From NCBI RefSeq assembly GCF_021354595.1, contig NZ_JADWYJ010000001.1, forward strand, positions 1,465,446 through 1,529,445: 64,000 nt of DNA, written 5' to 3'. The notes beneath the pieces were generated by a model. The model saw nothing but the letters and a program-made list of their open reading frames with translations, had not been told where the DNA came from and ran no database searches. Below, one piece after another: positions 56,403-64,000 of the stretch; position 1 is the stretch's first letter; each line of letters begins with the position of its first letter. The position numbers and the translations under genes were made by a program. Source of the DNA: Maribellus sp. CM-23. GTDB taxonomy: Bacteria > Bacteroidota > Bacteroidia > Bacteroidales > Prolixibacteraceae.

Positions 56403-56600
56403 TGTACTTTCTGTTTAATCGGTTTAAGACTTGCCAGCCTAAAGTTCTTCTAAAATAAACAAGATCAAAATATTTTGGCATTATTTTTTTATGAATTGTA
56501 AAGCAATGGTTAAATTTAGCGAAAATACCACTTCCTTTTTAAAATTATTAAAAAGGCGCTTGTTTGGAACTTATTTAATTTAGATTTTTGTAGAACTATC

Positions 56601-57815
56601 ATGGAAAGACTATTTAAACATCCTGTAAACCATAGCCAGGCCGTTGAAGTCAAAAAAAGTGGACATAAAAAGCACATCCTTCGTGCTATTTATTTTAACG
56701 GCCCCTTGTCGAATTCAGAGTTAGCAAAACAAATTAAGTTAAGTACCCCCAAAATTAACAGTTTGCTCCTGGAGCTGATTGATGAAGGTTTGGTGGAAGA
56801 ACTTGGCCGCGGTGATTCCAGCGGTGGCCGCCGGCCGAATATTTACGGCCTGGTGAAAGACGGATTTTATGTAGTTGGTATTACCATTAATGTTACCCGC
56901 ACCATTATTTCAATTTTCAACAGCAACAACGAGGAAATTAGCGGACCGCACTTTTTTCCCATTAGCATGCAGTCGGACATTGAAATATTCCATCAGGTAA
57001 ATGAAAAACTGGAGGAAGTTTTCAACGAAAACAATATCTCGCGCGACAAGATCCTGGTGGCAGGAATTGAGCTTCCGGGGCTGATTAATCTTCACGAAGG
57101 AACCAACCTTACCTACTTCCCCGAAGTGAAAAACTTGTTTGCCGAGTTAAAAAAGATATTTGGAGTACCCGTATTTTTCAACCACGATACCAAACTGCGC
57201 ACTTTTGCGGAACAACATTTTGGTCTGGCACGTAACAAGAAAAACGTACTGATGCTTCAAGTTGATTGGGGAATGGGACTGGGCATAATTGTAAACGGAA
57301 AATTATACACCGGGAAATCAGGTTTTTCCGGCGAATTCGGGCATGTTCCGATTGTTACCGACGGACCGCTTTGCGTTTGCGGGAAACAGGGATGTCTTGA
57401 AACAGTGGTTTCGGCAAAAGCCATTGCCCGGCAGGCACGGGAAGCCATTAAAAACGGCAAGTCGTCTCTTATAAACAAATTGGTTGACAACGATTTAGAA
57501 AAAATAGATATTTCAACGGTTATACAAGCTGCCGATTCCGGCGACCAGTTTGCCATTTCGCTCTTCTCGGAAGCAGGAAAATGGCTTGGACACGGCATTG
57601 CATTGCTTATTCAGGTATTTAACCCCGAGCTGATTATTTTAAGCGGACAGGTAGCTGTAGCCAGCCGTTTTATTCAGGCTCCCATTCAACAGGCCATTAA
57701 CACTTACAGCAACCGCGACATCAGTAACGACTCCCAGGTAGTGTTTTCAGAACTGGGGCCAAAAGCCGGAACAATGGGCGCAGCGGCTTATGCCCTGGAA
57801 CAAATTTCGAAATAG
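56601..57815 (+). CDS. ROK-family transcriptional regulator (NagC-like)
   Basis: This 404-residue protein has an N-terminal winged HTH (about 20-75, NSELAKQIKLSTPKINSLLLE) and a ROK sugar-sensing domain. The zinc site is H248 with C258, C260 and C265 in a CVCGKQGCLE motif. There is no visible kinase loss at the DxGxT position, but the HTH marks it as a regulator. Its place before two NagB genes suggests N-acetylglucosamine or glucosamine-6-phosphate control. Confidence 0.85.
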   Translation: MERLFKHPVNHSQAVEVKKSGHKKHILRAIYFNGPLSNSELAKQIKLSTPKINSLLLELIDEGLVEELGRGDSSGGRRPNIYGLVKDGFYVVGITINVTRTIISIFNSNNEEISGPHFFPISMQSDIEIFHQVNEKLEEVFNENNISRDKILVAGIELPGLINLHEGTNLTYFPEVKNLFAELKKIFGVPVFFNHDTKLRTFAEQHFGLARNKKNVLMLQVDWGMGLGIIVNGKLYTGKSGFSGEFGHVPIVTDGPLCVCGKQGCLETVVSAKAIARQAREAIKNGKSSLINKLVDNDLEKIDISTVIQAADSGDQFAISLFSEAGKWLGHGIALLIQVFNPELIILSGQVAVASRFIQAPIQQAINTYSNRDISNDSQVVFSELGPKAGTMGAAAYALEQISK

Positions 57816-57876
57816 ACAGAACAAAAAATTTAGGCAACTGTCTATGAATAAATAGTAGCAGAAACAAATACATACG

Positions 57877-60183
57877 ATGAATCACAATTTTTCAAAAGTT
57901 GAAGAAGCGTTTCTAAAAGAAACCCAACTACAAGAGATTACAACTCGTGTTCCTTACATTGCGTCTGATAGTTTTCCAAAACTCGGATTATTATCGGCTT
58001 TGAGTTTCCTTGAATGGGTAAGTAAAAACCCGCAAGGTGTCATCAGTCTTCCGAGTGCAAAAACGGCTCAGTATTTTCAGAATTACACGCATTTCCTGTT
58101 GGATAACTGGGACAACCAGAAAGGCATTGACATTCGTGCAAAATACGGACTGGCAGATGTTGCCAAACCAGATTTGAGCGGCTTGACGTTTGTGCAAATG
58201 GGCGAGTTCTTCCCCATCGATCCAAAACAACACAACAGCTTGTACAATTACGCTGTTGAGCACTACATAAAAGGTTTTGGCTTTGATGCTGAAAAAGCAT
58301 TGCTGATCAATTCAGAAGAAATTGAACTGGCCGACGGAAAACACTACAGCGAAGTATTCCCGGATTACAAAATTGACCTTTCGCTGCGTTACCGCGAAGC
58401 AAAAACACACCAGGAGCAACTGCAACAACGTTCCATTTTCAAAATCGACAACTGGTGCAGGGCTTACGAAACCAAAATAAGGGAAAAAGGCGGAATCGGA
58501 TTCTTTATGAGCGGAATCGGGCCTGATGGTCACATTGCCTTTAACACCCGCGGCACCGATCATTTCTCAGGTACCCGCCTTACCGAAACCAATTTCGAAA
58601 CACAGGCAATAACAGCGGCCGACTTAGGCGGAATCGAAGTTTCGAGAAACCGCCTCGTAATTACTATTGGTTTGGGAACCCTGAAATTCAACCCAAAAAA
58701 CAAGGCGATTATTTATGCAGCAGGCGAAGCGATTGCCGATGTGATCAAAAACTCAATTGAATGCGAAGCCAGCATTTGCTACCCCGCTACTTCACTACAG
58801 GGACTTGAAAATGCCCGTTTTTACCTGACTGAAGGAGCTGCCGTAAAATTGGATGATGCCATTGATTGCTACTATAAATGCTCGCCGTGGAATCACCAGA
58901 AAACAGAACGTGCTGTAATTGATTTATGTAAAAAAATCAACAAGTTCGGATCAAAACTCGAACTGGCCGATCTGAAAGCAGACAAATATTGCAGCATGAT
59001 CCCCGATCTGAGTGAGAATACAGTTCAGTCGGTGATTGACTCCATTACGGCAAAGCTTCAAAAAGGAATGGAGCGGGAGAAAAACCAGACTTATTACCAT
59101 ACTGGCCCTCACCACGACGACATCATGCTCGGAATTATGCCGGCAACTAACAGGCAGTCACGCGAAGCCAGCAATGAATTACATTTTTCAGTAATGACTT
59201 CCGGCTATAATGCAGTCACCAATACATTCCTGCGCGATCTTTTACTTGACACATTAGATCTGCTGAACCACAGCAAAATTGAGATGATCAACTTCCCCGA
59301 TTTTTTCCAGGATGGATACAAATACAAGTGGGACAAAGATCTTTACCATTACCTCGATAACATTGCAGCACAGGATGCAGAAGAAAAACGCCGCGGTGTT
59401 TGCCACCGGACCGTAAGAGCGCTGGTTTCTATCTGGGACCTCAACAGCGAAGAACAGCTGCGTGAAACCATCGATGAAATTCTTACAGTTCTGAAAAACA
59501 GCTACGACGGTGGTATAAATCCCCCAAAAATACAGAAACTGAAAGGAATGATCCGTGAGTTCGAAGAAGAACTGGTTTGGGCGCACTACGGAACAATGGT
59601 GAAAAATGTACACCACCTTCATCTTGGATTTTATTCAGGAGAATCTAATTTCGAAAACGACGTGCTGCCTATTCTGAATGATTTCAGAAAATATAAGCCA
59701 ACAGTTATCAGTTTGGCAATGGACCCGCAGGGAAGCGGACCGGACACTCACTACAAAGTACTACAGGCAGTAAGCAAAGCCGTTGAAGAATGGGACAAAG
59801 AAGAAGACCTTAGCAACTTGCGCATTGTAGGTTACCGGAATGTGTGGTTCAGGTACAATCCGTGGGATGTGGAAGTGATCGTTCCGGTTTCGCTTAATTC
59901 GCTGGCAACGCTCGACCAGTCGTTTACCGAATGCTATATTACACAGGTAAACGCATCGTTCCCAAGTTACCAACTTGATGGAAAATTCAGTGATGTAACC
60001 CGCAGGGTATGGTTCGAACAACACAAACAAATTGAGTTGTTACTGGGCAAAAACTTCTTCTACCAGAATGAATCGCCACTGCTGAGAGCAACGCACGGAA
60101 TGATTTACCACCGCGAATTGACTGTAGAGCAGTTCCTTGCCGAATCAGCAAAGCTGGGCAAGGCAATGGAAAACCTTGGATAA
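57877..60183 (+). CDS. Glucosamine-6-phosphate deaminase-like protein fused to a PIG-L/LmbE domain
   Basis: This 768-residue protein has an N-terminal NagB-type isomerase-deaminase domain (to about residue 330, with GFFMSGIGPDGHIAFN and the GSxS-like pocket). The C-terminal PIG-L/LmbE domain (about 400-768) has the metal motif P-H412-H413-D414-D415. The usual H-P-D-D-E has become H-H-D-D-I, so the last Glu is absent. The same architecture is known in Bacteroides as NagB-like proteins. Two activities on one amino sugar (deacetylation plus deamination) are plausible but unproven. Confidence 0.85.
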   Translation: MNHNFSKVEEAFLKETQLQEITTRVPYIASDSFPKLGLLSALSFLEWVSKNPQGVISLPSAKTAQYFQNYTHFLLDNWDNQKGIDIRAKYGLADVAKPDLSGLTFVQMGEFFPIDPKQHNSLYNYAVEHYIKGFGFDAEKALLINSEEIELADGKHYSEVFPDYKIDLSLRYREAKTHQEQLQQRSIFKIDNWCRAYETKIREKGGIGFFMSGIGPDGHIAFNTRGTDHFSGTRLTETNFETQAITAADLGGIEVSRNRLVITIGLGTLKFNPKNKAIIYAAGEAIADVIKNSIECEASICYPATSLQGLENARFYLTEGAAVKLDDAIDCYYKCSPWNHQKTERAVIDLCKKINKFGSKLELADLKADKYCSMIPDLSENTVQSVIDSITAKLQKGMEREKNQTYYHTGPHHDDIMLGIMPATNRQSREASNELHFSVMTSGYNAVTNTFLRDLLLDTLDLLNHSKIEMINFPDFFQDGYKYKWDKDLYHYLDNIAAQDAEEKRRGVCHRTVRALVSIWDLNSEEQLRETIDEILTVLKNSYDGGINPPKIQKLKGMIREFEEELVWAHYGTMVKNVHHLHLGFYSGESNFENDVLPILNDFRKYKPTVISLAMDPQGSGPDTHYKVLQAVSKAVEEWDKEEDLSNLRIVGYRNVWFRYNPWDVEVIVPVSLNSLATLDQSFTECYITQVNASFPSYQLDGKFSDVTRRVWFEQHKQIELLLGKNFFYQNESPLLRATHGMIYHRELTVEQFLAESAKLGKAMENLG

Positions 60184-60195
60184 CATTAAATTGAT

Positions 60196-60203
60196 TACTT
60201 TTG
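60196..60203 (+). promoter_or_regulatory. Candidate -7 box (TACTTTTG) for nagB
   Basis: This exact TAnnTTTG match has TTG 17 bases upstream (60176-60178). It lies within the long hairpin at 60199-60237. Confidence 0.45.
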
Positions 60204-60237
60204 GCACTTTTCCCGTATAAACGGGAGAGTGTCAAAA
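60199..60237 (+). other. Long stem-loop between the two nagB genes
   Basis: TTTTGGCACT (60199-60208) pairs with AGTGTCAAAA (60228-60237) with one G-T pair. An inner CCCGT (60212-60216) pairs with ACGGG (60221-60225). There is no T-tract directly after it. It could be an operator, an mRNA-processing site or an attenuator. Confidence 0.45.
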
Positions 60238-60258
60238 TAACCAAAAATCATATATAAG

Positions 60259-61038
60259 ATGAAACTTATCATTCATAACAATTACGACGAGATCAGCCAG
60301 TGGACAGCCAACCATATTGCGACCCGGATCAACGAATTTCAACCAACTCCGGAGAAGCCTTTTGTACTGGGATTGCCCACAGGTTCATCGCCACTTGGAA
60401 CTTACAAAGCACTGATCGATTTAAACAAATCAGGAAGAGTGTCTTTCGAGAATGTGGTTACTTTTAATATGGATGAATACGTAGGCATTGCCGAAGATCA
60501 TCCGGAAAGCTACCACAGCTTCATGTTCAACAATTTCTTTAACCATATCGACATTAAAAAAGAGAACATTCACATCTTGAATGGCAACGCAAGCGATCTG
60601 GATAAGGAATGTGCTGAATACGAAGAGAAGATCCAGAATTACGGTGGAATCGAGCTTTTCATGGGAGGAATGGGGGCCGACGGTCACCTGGCCTTTAACG
60701 TTCCCGGTTCATCGCTGCAATCGCGCACCCGTCTGGTTAACCTGAACTACGACACCATTGTTGCCAACTCGCGTTTCTTTAACAACGATCTTACCCTTGT
60801 TCCCAAACAATCGCTTACGGTTGGCGTACAAACGGTTTTGGATGCCAAAGAGGTACTTATCATTGTAAACGGATACAAGAAAGCACGCGCCCTGCAAAAC
60901 GTAGTTGAAAACGGAATTAACCACATGTGGACACTTTCAGCTTTACAGGCTCATCCGAACGGAATTATTGTTTGCGACGAAGAAGCCACTATGGAGTTAA
61001 AAGTGGGTACGGTTAAATACTTCAAAGAAGCTTATTAA
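60259..61038 (+). CDS. nagB: Glucosamine-6-phosphate deaminase
   Basis: This 259-residue enzyme converts glucosamine-6-phosphate to fructose-6-phosphate and ammonia. All NagB catalytic landmarks are present: D72 in NMDEY, D141 and H143 in GADGHLAFN, and an early LPTGSSP phosphate loop. Length is canonical. It is cytoplasmic. Confidence 0.95.
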   Translation: MKLIIHNNYDEISQWTANHIATRINEFQPTPEKPFVLGLPTGSSPLGTYKALIDLNKSGRVSFENVVTFNMDEYVGIAEDHPESYHSFMFNNFFNHIDIKKENIHILNGNASDLDKECAEYEEKIQNYGGIELFMGGMGADGHLAFNVPGSSLQSRTRLVNLNYDTIVANSRFFNNDLTLVPKQSLTVGVQTVLDAKEVLIIVNGYKKARALQNVVENGINHMWTLSALQAHPNGIIVCDEEATMELKVGTVKYFKEAY

Positions 61039-61060
61039 GCACTATAACTGTTAAAAAACG

Positions 61061-61096
61061 AAACTGCCCGGCTGTTACAGCACGGGCAGTTTTTGT
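61061..61096 (+). terminator. Intrinsic terminator after nagB
   Basis: AAACTGCCCG (61061-61070) pairs with CGGGCAGTTT (61083-61092) and is followed by T residues. The A-rich flank on the left could make it work in both directions. Confidence 0.8.
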
Positions 61097-61243
61097 TTTA
61101 GGCAATCCCGAATTGATTGTGTATAAACACAAGCCGAAAATACATTATTCTTTTATTTGATACAATACGTTTTTCGCGTTTTATCCTATTAAATCACGCT
61201 AAATAGAAAGTTTTTTGTGTGTTGATTTCAAGCTCAGAGTGAA

Positions 61244-61423
61244 CTACGGTTGCATCTTTTTCATGGGCTTAACCACCACCTCCGAAGCACACGACGGGCA
61301 AGTGTAAACTTCGCATCCGGTACAGGCGAAACAATTGCTGCAAACACGTTCAACATCGAGGTTCGAAAACTCAAAACCACAGGTTTTACAGCGATAGAAT
61401 TTCTCCTTTTTTTGGGTGAACAT
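61244..61423 (-). CDS. Small zinc-ribbon protein coupled to the metal transporter
   Basis: This 59-residue protein has eight cysteines: C12, C15, C28, C31, C34, C37, C42 and C45, all in C-x-x-C spacing, enough for two zinc sites. The rest is basic (MFTQKKEKFYRCKTCG start). The ATG overlaps the znuB stop by one base (TAATG), so it is translationally coupled and part of the operon. I know no named function. It could be a zinc chaperone or sensor, or simply a zinc-ribbon of other use. Confidence 0.75.
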   Translation of the reverse strand: MFTQKKEKFYRCKTCGFEFSNLDVERVCSNCFACTGCEVYTCPSCASEVVVKPMKKMQP

Positions 61424-62232
61424 TACACAAATATCTTAACCACCCGAAGCAAACCAAACATAAGCACCAGGGTAAAAATAATCGCAGCCCCCGAAGGTAT
61501 GTCCAGAAAATAGGAAATGAACAGTCCGATCATCGTCCCAATAAATGCAAACATCGAAGACAGAACGATCAGTTTCTTAAAGTCTTTGGTAAAAAGATTC
61601 GCCGAAGCCTGCGGGATCGTCAGCAACGATAAGATCAGGATAATCCCCACCACGCGAATATTCAGCACCACGGTAAGTGCAATCAGTGTCATGATGAGAT
61701 AGTTGTACAAATCGACCGGCAAACCCGCCGTGCGGGCATATTCTTCGTCGAATGCGATGTACAGTATTTGACGCAAAAAAAGCGTGAAGAAGAGCACGAT
61801 CACCAAGTTGAGCATAAACATCCACCAAAGTTCGGAGCTCGTTACCGTGAGGATGTTTCCAAAAAGGTAGCTCATCAGGTTAGGTGTGTAACCCGGTGTC
61901 AGGAATACAAAAATGATCCCCAGCGCCATTCCAAGCGACCACCAAATGGCAATGGAAGAGTCTTCCCGGATTTCGGCTACTTTGGTAAAAAACTGAATTC
62001 CCATGGCCGACATTACAGCAAACAACACGGCTCCCAGTAAGGGGTTAAACCCCAACAGGAAAGCCAGTCCGATACCTCCAAACGAGGCATGGGTGATCCC
62101 TCCGCTGATAAATACAATTCTTCGCGCAACGATATAACTACCAATAATTCCGCAGGAAATACTGGCAAAAACGGTGGCGAGAAAAGCTTTCTGAAAAAAA
62201 TCGTAATTAAAAAGTTCAAGTATGGCGTTCAT
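61423..62232 (-). CDS. znuB: Metal (Zn/Mn) ABC transporter permease
   Basis: This 269-residue permease of the ABC-3 family has about eight hydrophobic helices and the conserved GGITHASFGGIGLAF segment. ATG 62232 starts two bases after the znuC stop. The frame from 62301 would add 23 residues and overlap znuC. It forms the membrane channel for metal import with ZnuC and ZnuA. Confidence 0.88.
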   Translation of the reverse strand: MNAILELFNYDFFQKAFLATVFASISCGIIGSYIVARRIVFISGGITHASFGGIGLAFLLGFNPLLGAVLFAVMSAMGIQFFTKVAEIREDSSIAIWWSLGMALGIIFVFLTPGYTPNLMSYLFGNILTVTSSELWWMFMLNLVIVLFFTLFLRQILYIAFDEEYARTAGLPVDLYNYLIMTLIALTVVLNIRVVGIILILSLLTIPQASANLFTKDFKKLIVLSSMFAFIGTMIGLFISYFLDIPSGAAIIFTLVLMFGLLRVVKIFV

Positions 62233-62234
62233 AA

Positions 62235-62981
62235 TCAATGATGATGATACGGTAAAACAGTGTGTGGAACCTCTCCGTGTGTTATAACCTGGATCGGACA
62301 ATTGTATCCTTCCAGCTGTTCCTGGGTAATAATATTGCTCGGATGGTAATGAAGCGATTTATTCACACAGGCAATGGTTTTTACATAGGTTGAAATGGTG
62401 CCCACGTCGTGCGAAACCAGGATGATGGCAATCTCTTTGTTCAGCGCCCGGAGTTTCTCATACAACTCACCTTCAAAACGGTTATCCACAAAGGTATCCG
62501 GTTCATCCAGAATCAGAAGTTTTGGATCGCTCAGCAATGCCCGGCACAGAAAAACACGTTGCATCTGTCCACCCGAAAGCTCACCGATGGCTTTGTGCCG
62601 AATGTCCAGAATTCCCATTTCAACGAGAAGTTGCTCTGCTTTCTGCCGCTCTTCTGCCGAAGGCCGGTAGATCCCGTTCATTATCGACCCGGAAAGCACC
62701 ACGTCAAAAACCGTGATCGGAAACTTTTTATCGATGTGCCTTACCTGTGGCAGGTACCCGATGGGCTTCTTACGTCCCTGCAAATCGTGTCCAAAAGCTA
62801 TTTTCCCTTTCACAGGCTTAAGCAGTCCCAGAATGGCTTTCAGCAAAGTTGTTTTGCCTCCGCCATTGGGTCCGATAACCCCAAGGAAATCACGCTCATT
62901 CACTTCCAGGTTGACATTCTCCAGCACCGGAATTTTGTCGTAAGCGCACGTAAGATTTTCTATTTTAACCAGTGGTTTCAT
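62235..62981 (-). CDS. znuC: Metal (Zn/Mn) ABC transporter ATPase
   Basis: This 248-residue ABC ATPase has Walker A GPNGGGKTT (about 37-45), signature LSGGQ (about 142-146) and Walker B LLILDEPD. The C-terminus ends in a short His-rich tail (YHHH). The start overlaps the znuA stop by one base (TAATG). Confidence 0.92.
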   Translation of the reverse strand: MKPLVKIENLTCAYDKIPVLENVNLEVNERDFLGVIGPNGGGKTTLLKAILGLLKPVKGKIAFGHDLQGRKKPIGYLPQVRHIDKKFPITVFDVVLSGSIMNGIYRPSAEERQKAEQLLVEMGILDIRHKAIGELSGGQMQRVFLCRALLSDPKLLILDEPDTFVDNRFEGELYEKLRALNKEIAIILVSHDVGTISTYVKTIACVNKSLHYHPSNIITQEQLEGYNCPIQVITHGEVPHTVLPYHHH

Positions 62982-63844
62982 TAAAAATTCTCAATAAGTA
63001 AATCAGTCATCGACCTTAAATTCTCTGCCCAGTCAGGACTCAGCGGCCAAACCTGTAACACTTTGCCATTGATCTCTTCGGCAAAAACCCGCGCATGGTC
63101 CTTATCAAATTCGCTTTGGATATAAATAACCCGGATGTTGTCCTCGTTGGCCAAATCAACCACCTCTTTCATGTGTTGCGGAGTTGGCTCTTTTCCCCCG
63201 GTTTCGAGCGAATACTGCTCGAGGCCAAACTCGCGGGAATAGTAAGAAAGGCTGGGGTGAAAAACAATAAATTTCCGGCCTTTGTAGGGCTCCAGTTTGC
63301 TCCGAAGCTCCGCATCCAGCTCATCGCATTCGTTGGCAAATTTCTCGTAATTGGCCTTGTACTCGTCGGCTTTCTCCGGATTAAGTTTCGAAACTTCATC
63401 CAATATCACTTTTCCCATTTGCTTCACCATTACCGGCGATAACCACACATGCGGATCAACCCCGTCGATATGAACATGATCGCCGTGCTGTTCCATCTGG
63501 TCGGCAATCAGGTCCAGTCCTTCCGCCATGTTAACCACTTTCATTTTTGTGTTGGCCTGGCCAATTTTATCTTTCCACGAATGTTCAAAGGCAATGTATC
63601 CAATCCGGAACCAAACCGCCGATTTAGCAATGTCTTTCAACTGCGAAGGCAAAAGCGTGTAAGTGGCCGGGCTTCCTCCCGGTGGAATCAAAACATTTAC
63701 ACTAAAGTCGTCGCCCACAATTTTCTGGACAAACGTCTTTTGCGGCAAAATACTCACGGTAATCACTTTTGCTTCTTCCTGCTTTCCCGAACCACAAGAT
63801 GCTGCTATAAAAGCAAGGGCCAGTATAAATAAAAATCTCTTCAT
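62981..63844 (-). CDS. znuA: Metal ABC transporter substrate-binding lipoprotein
   Basis: This 287-residue cluster A-I binding protein has lipobox AASC with Cys17. The ligand candidates include H in VDPHVWLSP and H in FHPSLSYY, plus an acidic site near the end. The first His usually found in a D-P-H-x-Y-E-P motif is replaced: the segment here is GSPATYTLLPSQ. A short His-bearing loop (QHGDHVH) precedes VDPH. It captures zinc or manganese for the ZnuBC pair. A -7 box lies upstream at 63888-63895. Confidence 0.87.
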   Translation of the reverse strand: MKRFLFILALAFIAASCGSGKQEEAKVITVSILPQKTFVQKIVGDDFSVNVLIPPGGSPATYTLLPSQLKDIAKSAVWFRIGYIAFEHSWKDKIGQANTKMKVVNMAEGLDLIADQMEQHGDHVHIDGVDPHVWLSPVMVKQMGKVILDEVSKLNPEKADEYKANYEKFANECDELDAELRSKLEPYKGRKFIVFHPSLSYYSREFGLEQYSLETGGKEPTPQHMKEVVDLANEDNIRVIYIQSEFDKDHARVFAEEINGKVLQVWPLSPDWAENLRSMTDLLIENF

Positions 63845-63887
63845 TTTTTCGTAATAATTTTAATGCTCCCAATAGAACAACGTCCTA

Positions 63888-63895
63888 CAAATTTA
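63888..63895 (-). promoter_or_regulatory. Candidate -7 box (TAAATTTG) for the znu operon
   Basis: This is an exact TAnnTTTG match on the minus strand, 44 bases upstream of the znuA start. No Zur box is recognisable by eye. Confidence 0.4.
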
Positions 63896-63929
63896 GTTTT
63901 ATGTTTTTGATTACATTCTGATAATCGAA

Positions 63930-64000
63930 CTAACTCGCCTTCTTCTTTTCCTTTTTTGGCGGAACAGGATCGTAACCGTGCGTTCCCCACGGATGACACC
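63930..64000 (-). CDS. yidD: YidD membrane protein insertion efficiency factor, C-terminal part
   Basis: The last 22 residues read CHPWGTHGYDPVPPK followed by a short lysine-rich tail, which is the signature ending of YidD. The N-terminal part is beyond the right edge. YidD is a small membrane-associated helper of YidC-dependent insertion. Confidence 0.82.
   Translation of the reverse strand, partial: CHPWGTHGYDPVPPKKEKKKAS

Noticed and set aside
61250..61513. 87-residue plus-strand ORF opposite the Zn-ribbon gene
   Set aside because: No family features. The minus-strand frame has eight spaced cysteines and a coupled start, so it is the real gene.

Overview
The window looks like a chromosomal segment of a Bacteroidota bacterium, most like a Marinilabiliales/Prolixibacteraceae-type organism (the family level is inference). 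Supporting signs are a SusC/SusD pair, many lipoproteins and sulfatase/glycoside hydrolase genes, LytTR regulators, a secreted enzyme with a type IX-like C-terminal domain, a cysteate synthase (sulfonolipid pathway), Kdo transferase, and -7 promoter boxes of the Bacteroidota form TAnnTTTG. No tRNA, rRNA, insertion sequence or CRISPR array was seen. Both ends cut genes: a DUF1343/NamZ-like gene on the left and yidD on the right.

Layout. 1-9.7 kb: two SDR/NAD(P)-binding proteins, a Tat-exported sulfide:quinone-reductase-like flavoprotein, a transglutaminase-like lipoprotein followed by a secreted PNGase F-like protein, a DUF72 protein and cysteate synthase. 9.7-22 kb: GH2 beta-galactosidase, a lycopene-cyclase-domain protein overlapping Kdo transferase, B12-dependent ribonucleotide reductase, gcvH, tsaE, alanine dehydrogenase, a membrane LytTR protein and a small B12-binding-like protein. 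22-39 kb: a glycerol-phosphate region. A DeoR regulator diverges from glpD, glpT, a secreted HAD phosphatase and a secreted glycerophosphodiester phosphodiesterase. These are followed by a metallophosphoesterase lipoprotein, SusC, SusD and a BACON lipoprotein, then a decayed second copy of the phosphodiesterase and a sulfatase. I read this as a candidate phosphodiester-substrate utilisation locus.

39-56.5 kb is mostly on the minus strand: pullulanase, an MprF-like protein, aminopeptidase P with an S15-type X-Pro peptidase, a LytS/LytTR two-component pair whose kinase carries a cysteine-free thioredoxin-like periplasmic region, an OmpH/Skp-like chaperone, a LolA-like protein, an FNR-like reductase and a PHP-domain phosphoesterase. 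56.6-61 kb is an amino-sugar cluster: a ROK regulator, a NagB-PIG-L fusion and NagB. 61.2-64 kb is a tightly coupled metal-uptake operon znuA-znuC-znuB that ends in an overlooked 59-residue zinc-ribbon gene, followed in coordinate order by yidD.

The most unusual structures are these. (1) A 12-unit, ~21-bp-period array of degenerate ATTACCnnGGTAAT-like palindromes at 53452-53703, lying between a terminator and the ompH-like gene. (2) The kinase with a cysteine-less thioredoxin-like sensor region. (3) The phosphodiesterase remnant beyond the SusC/D block. (4) The small Zn-ribbon gene coupled to the metal transporter. (5) A 10-bp-phased operator-like repeat upstream of glpD.
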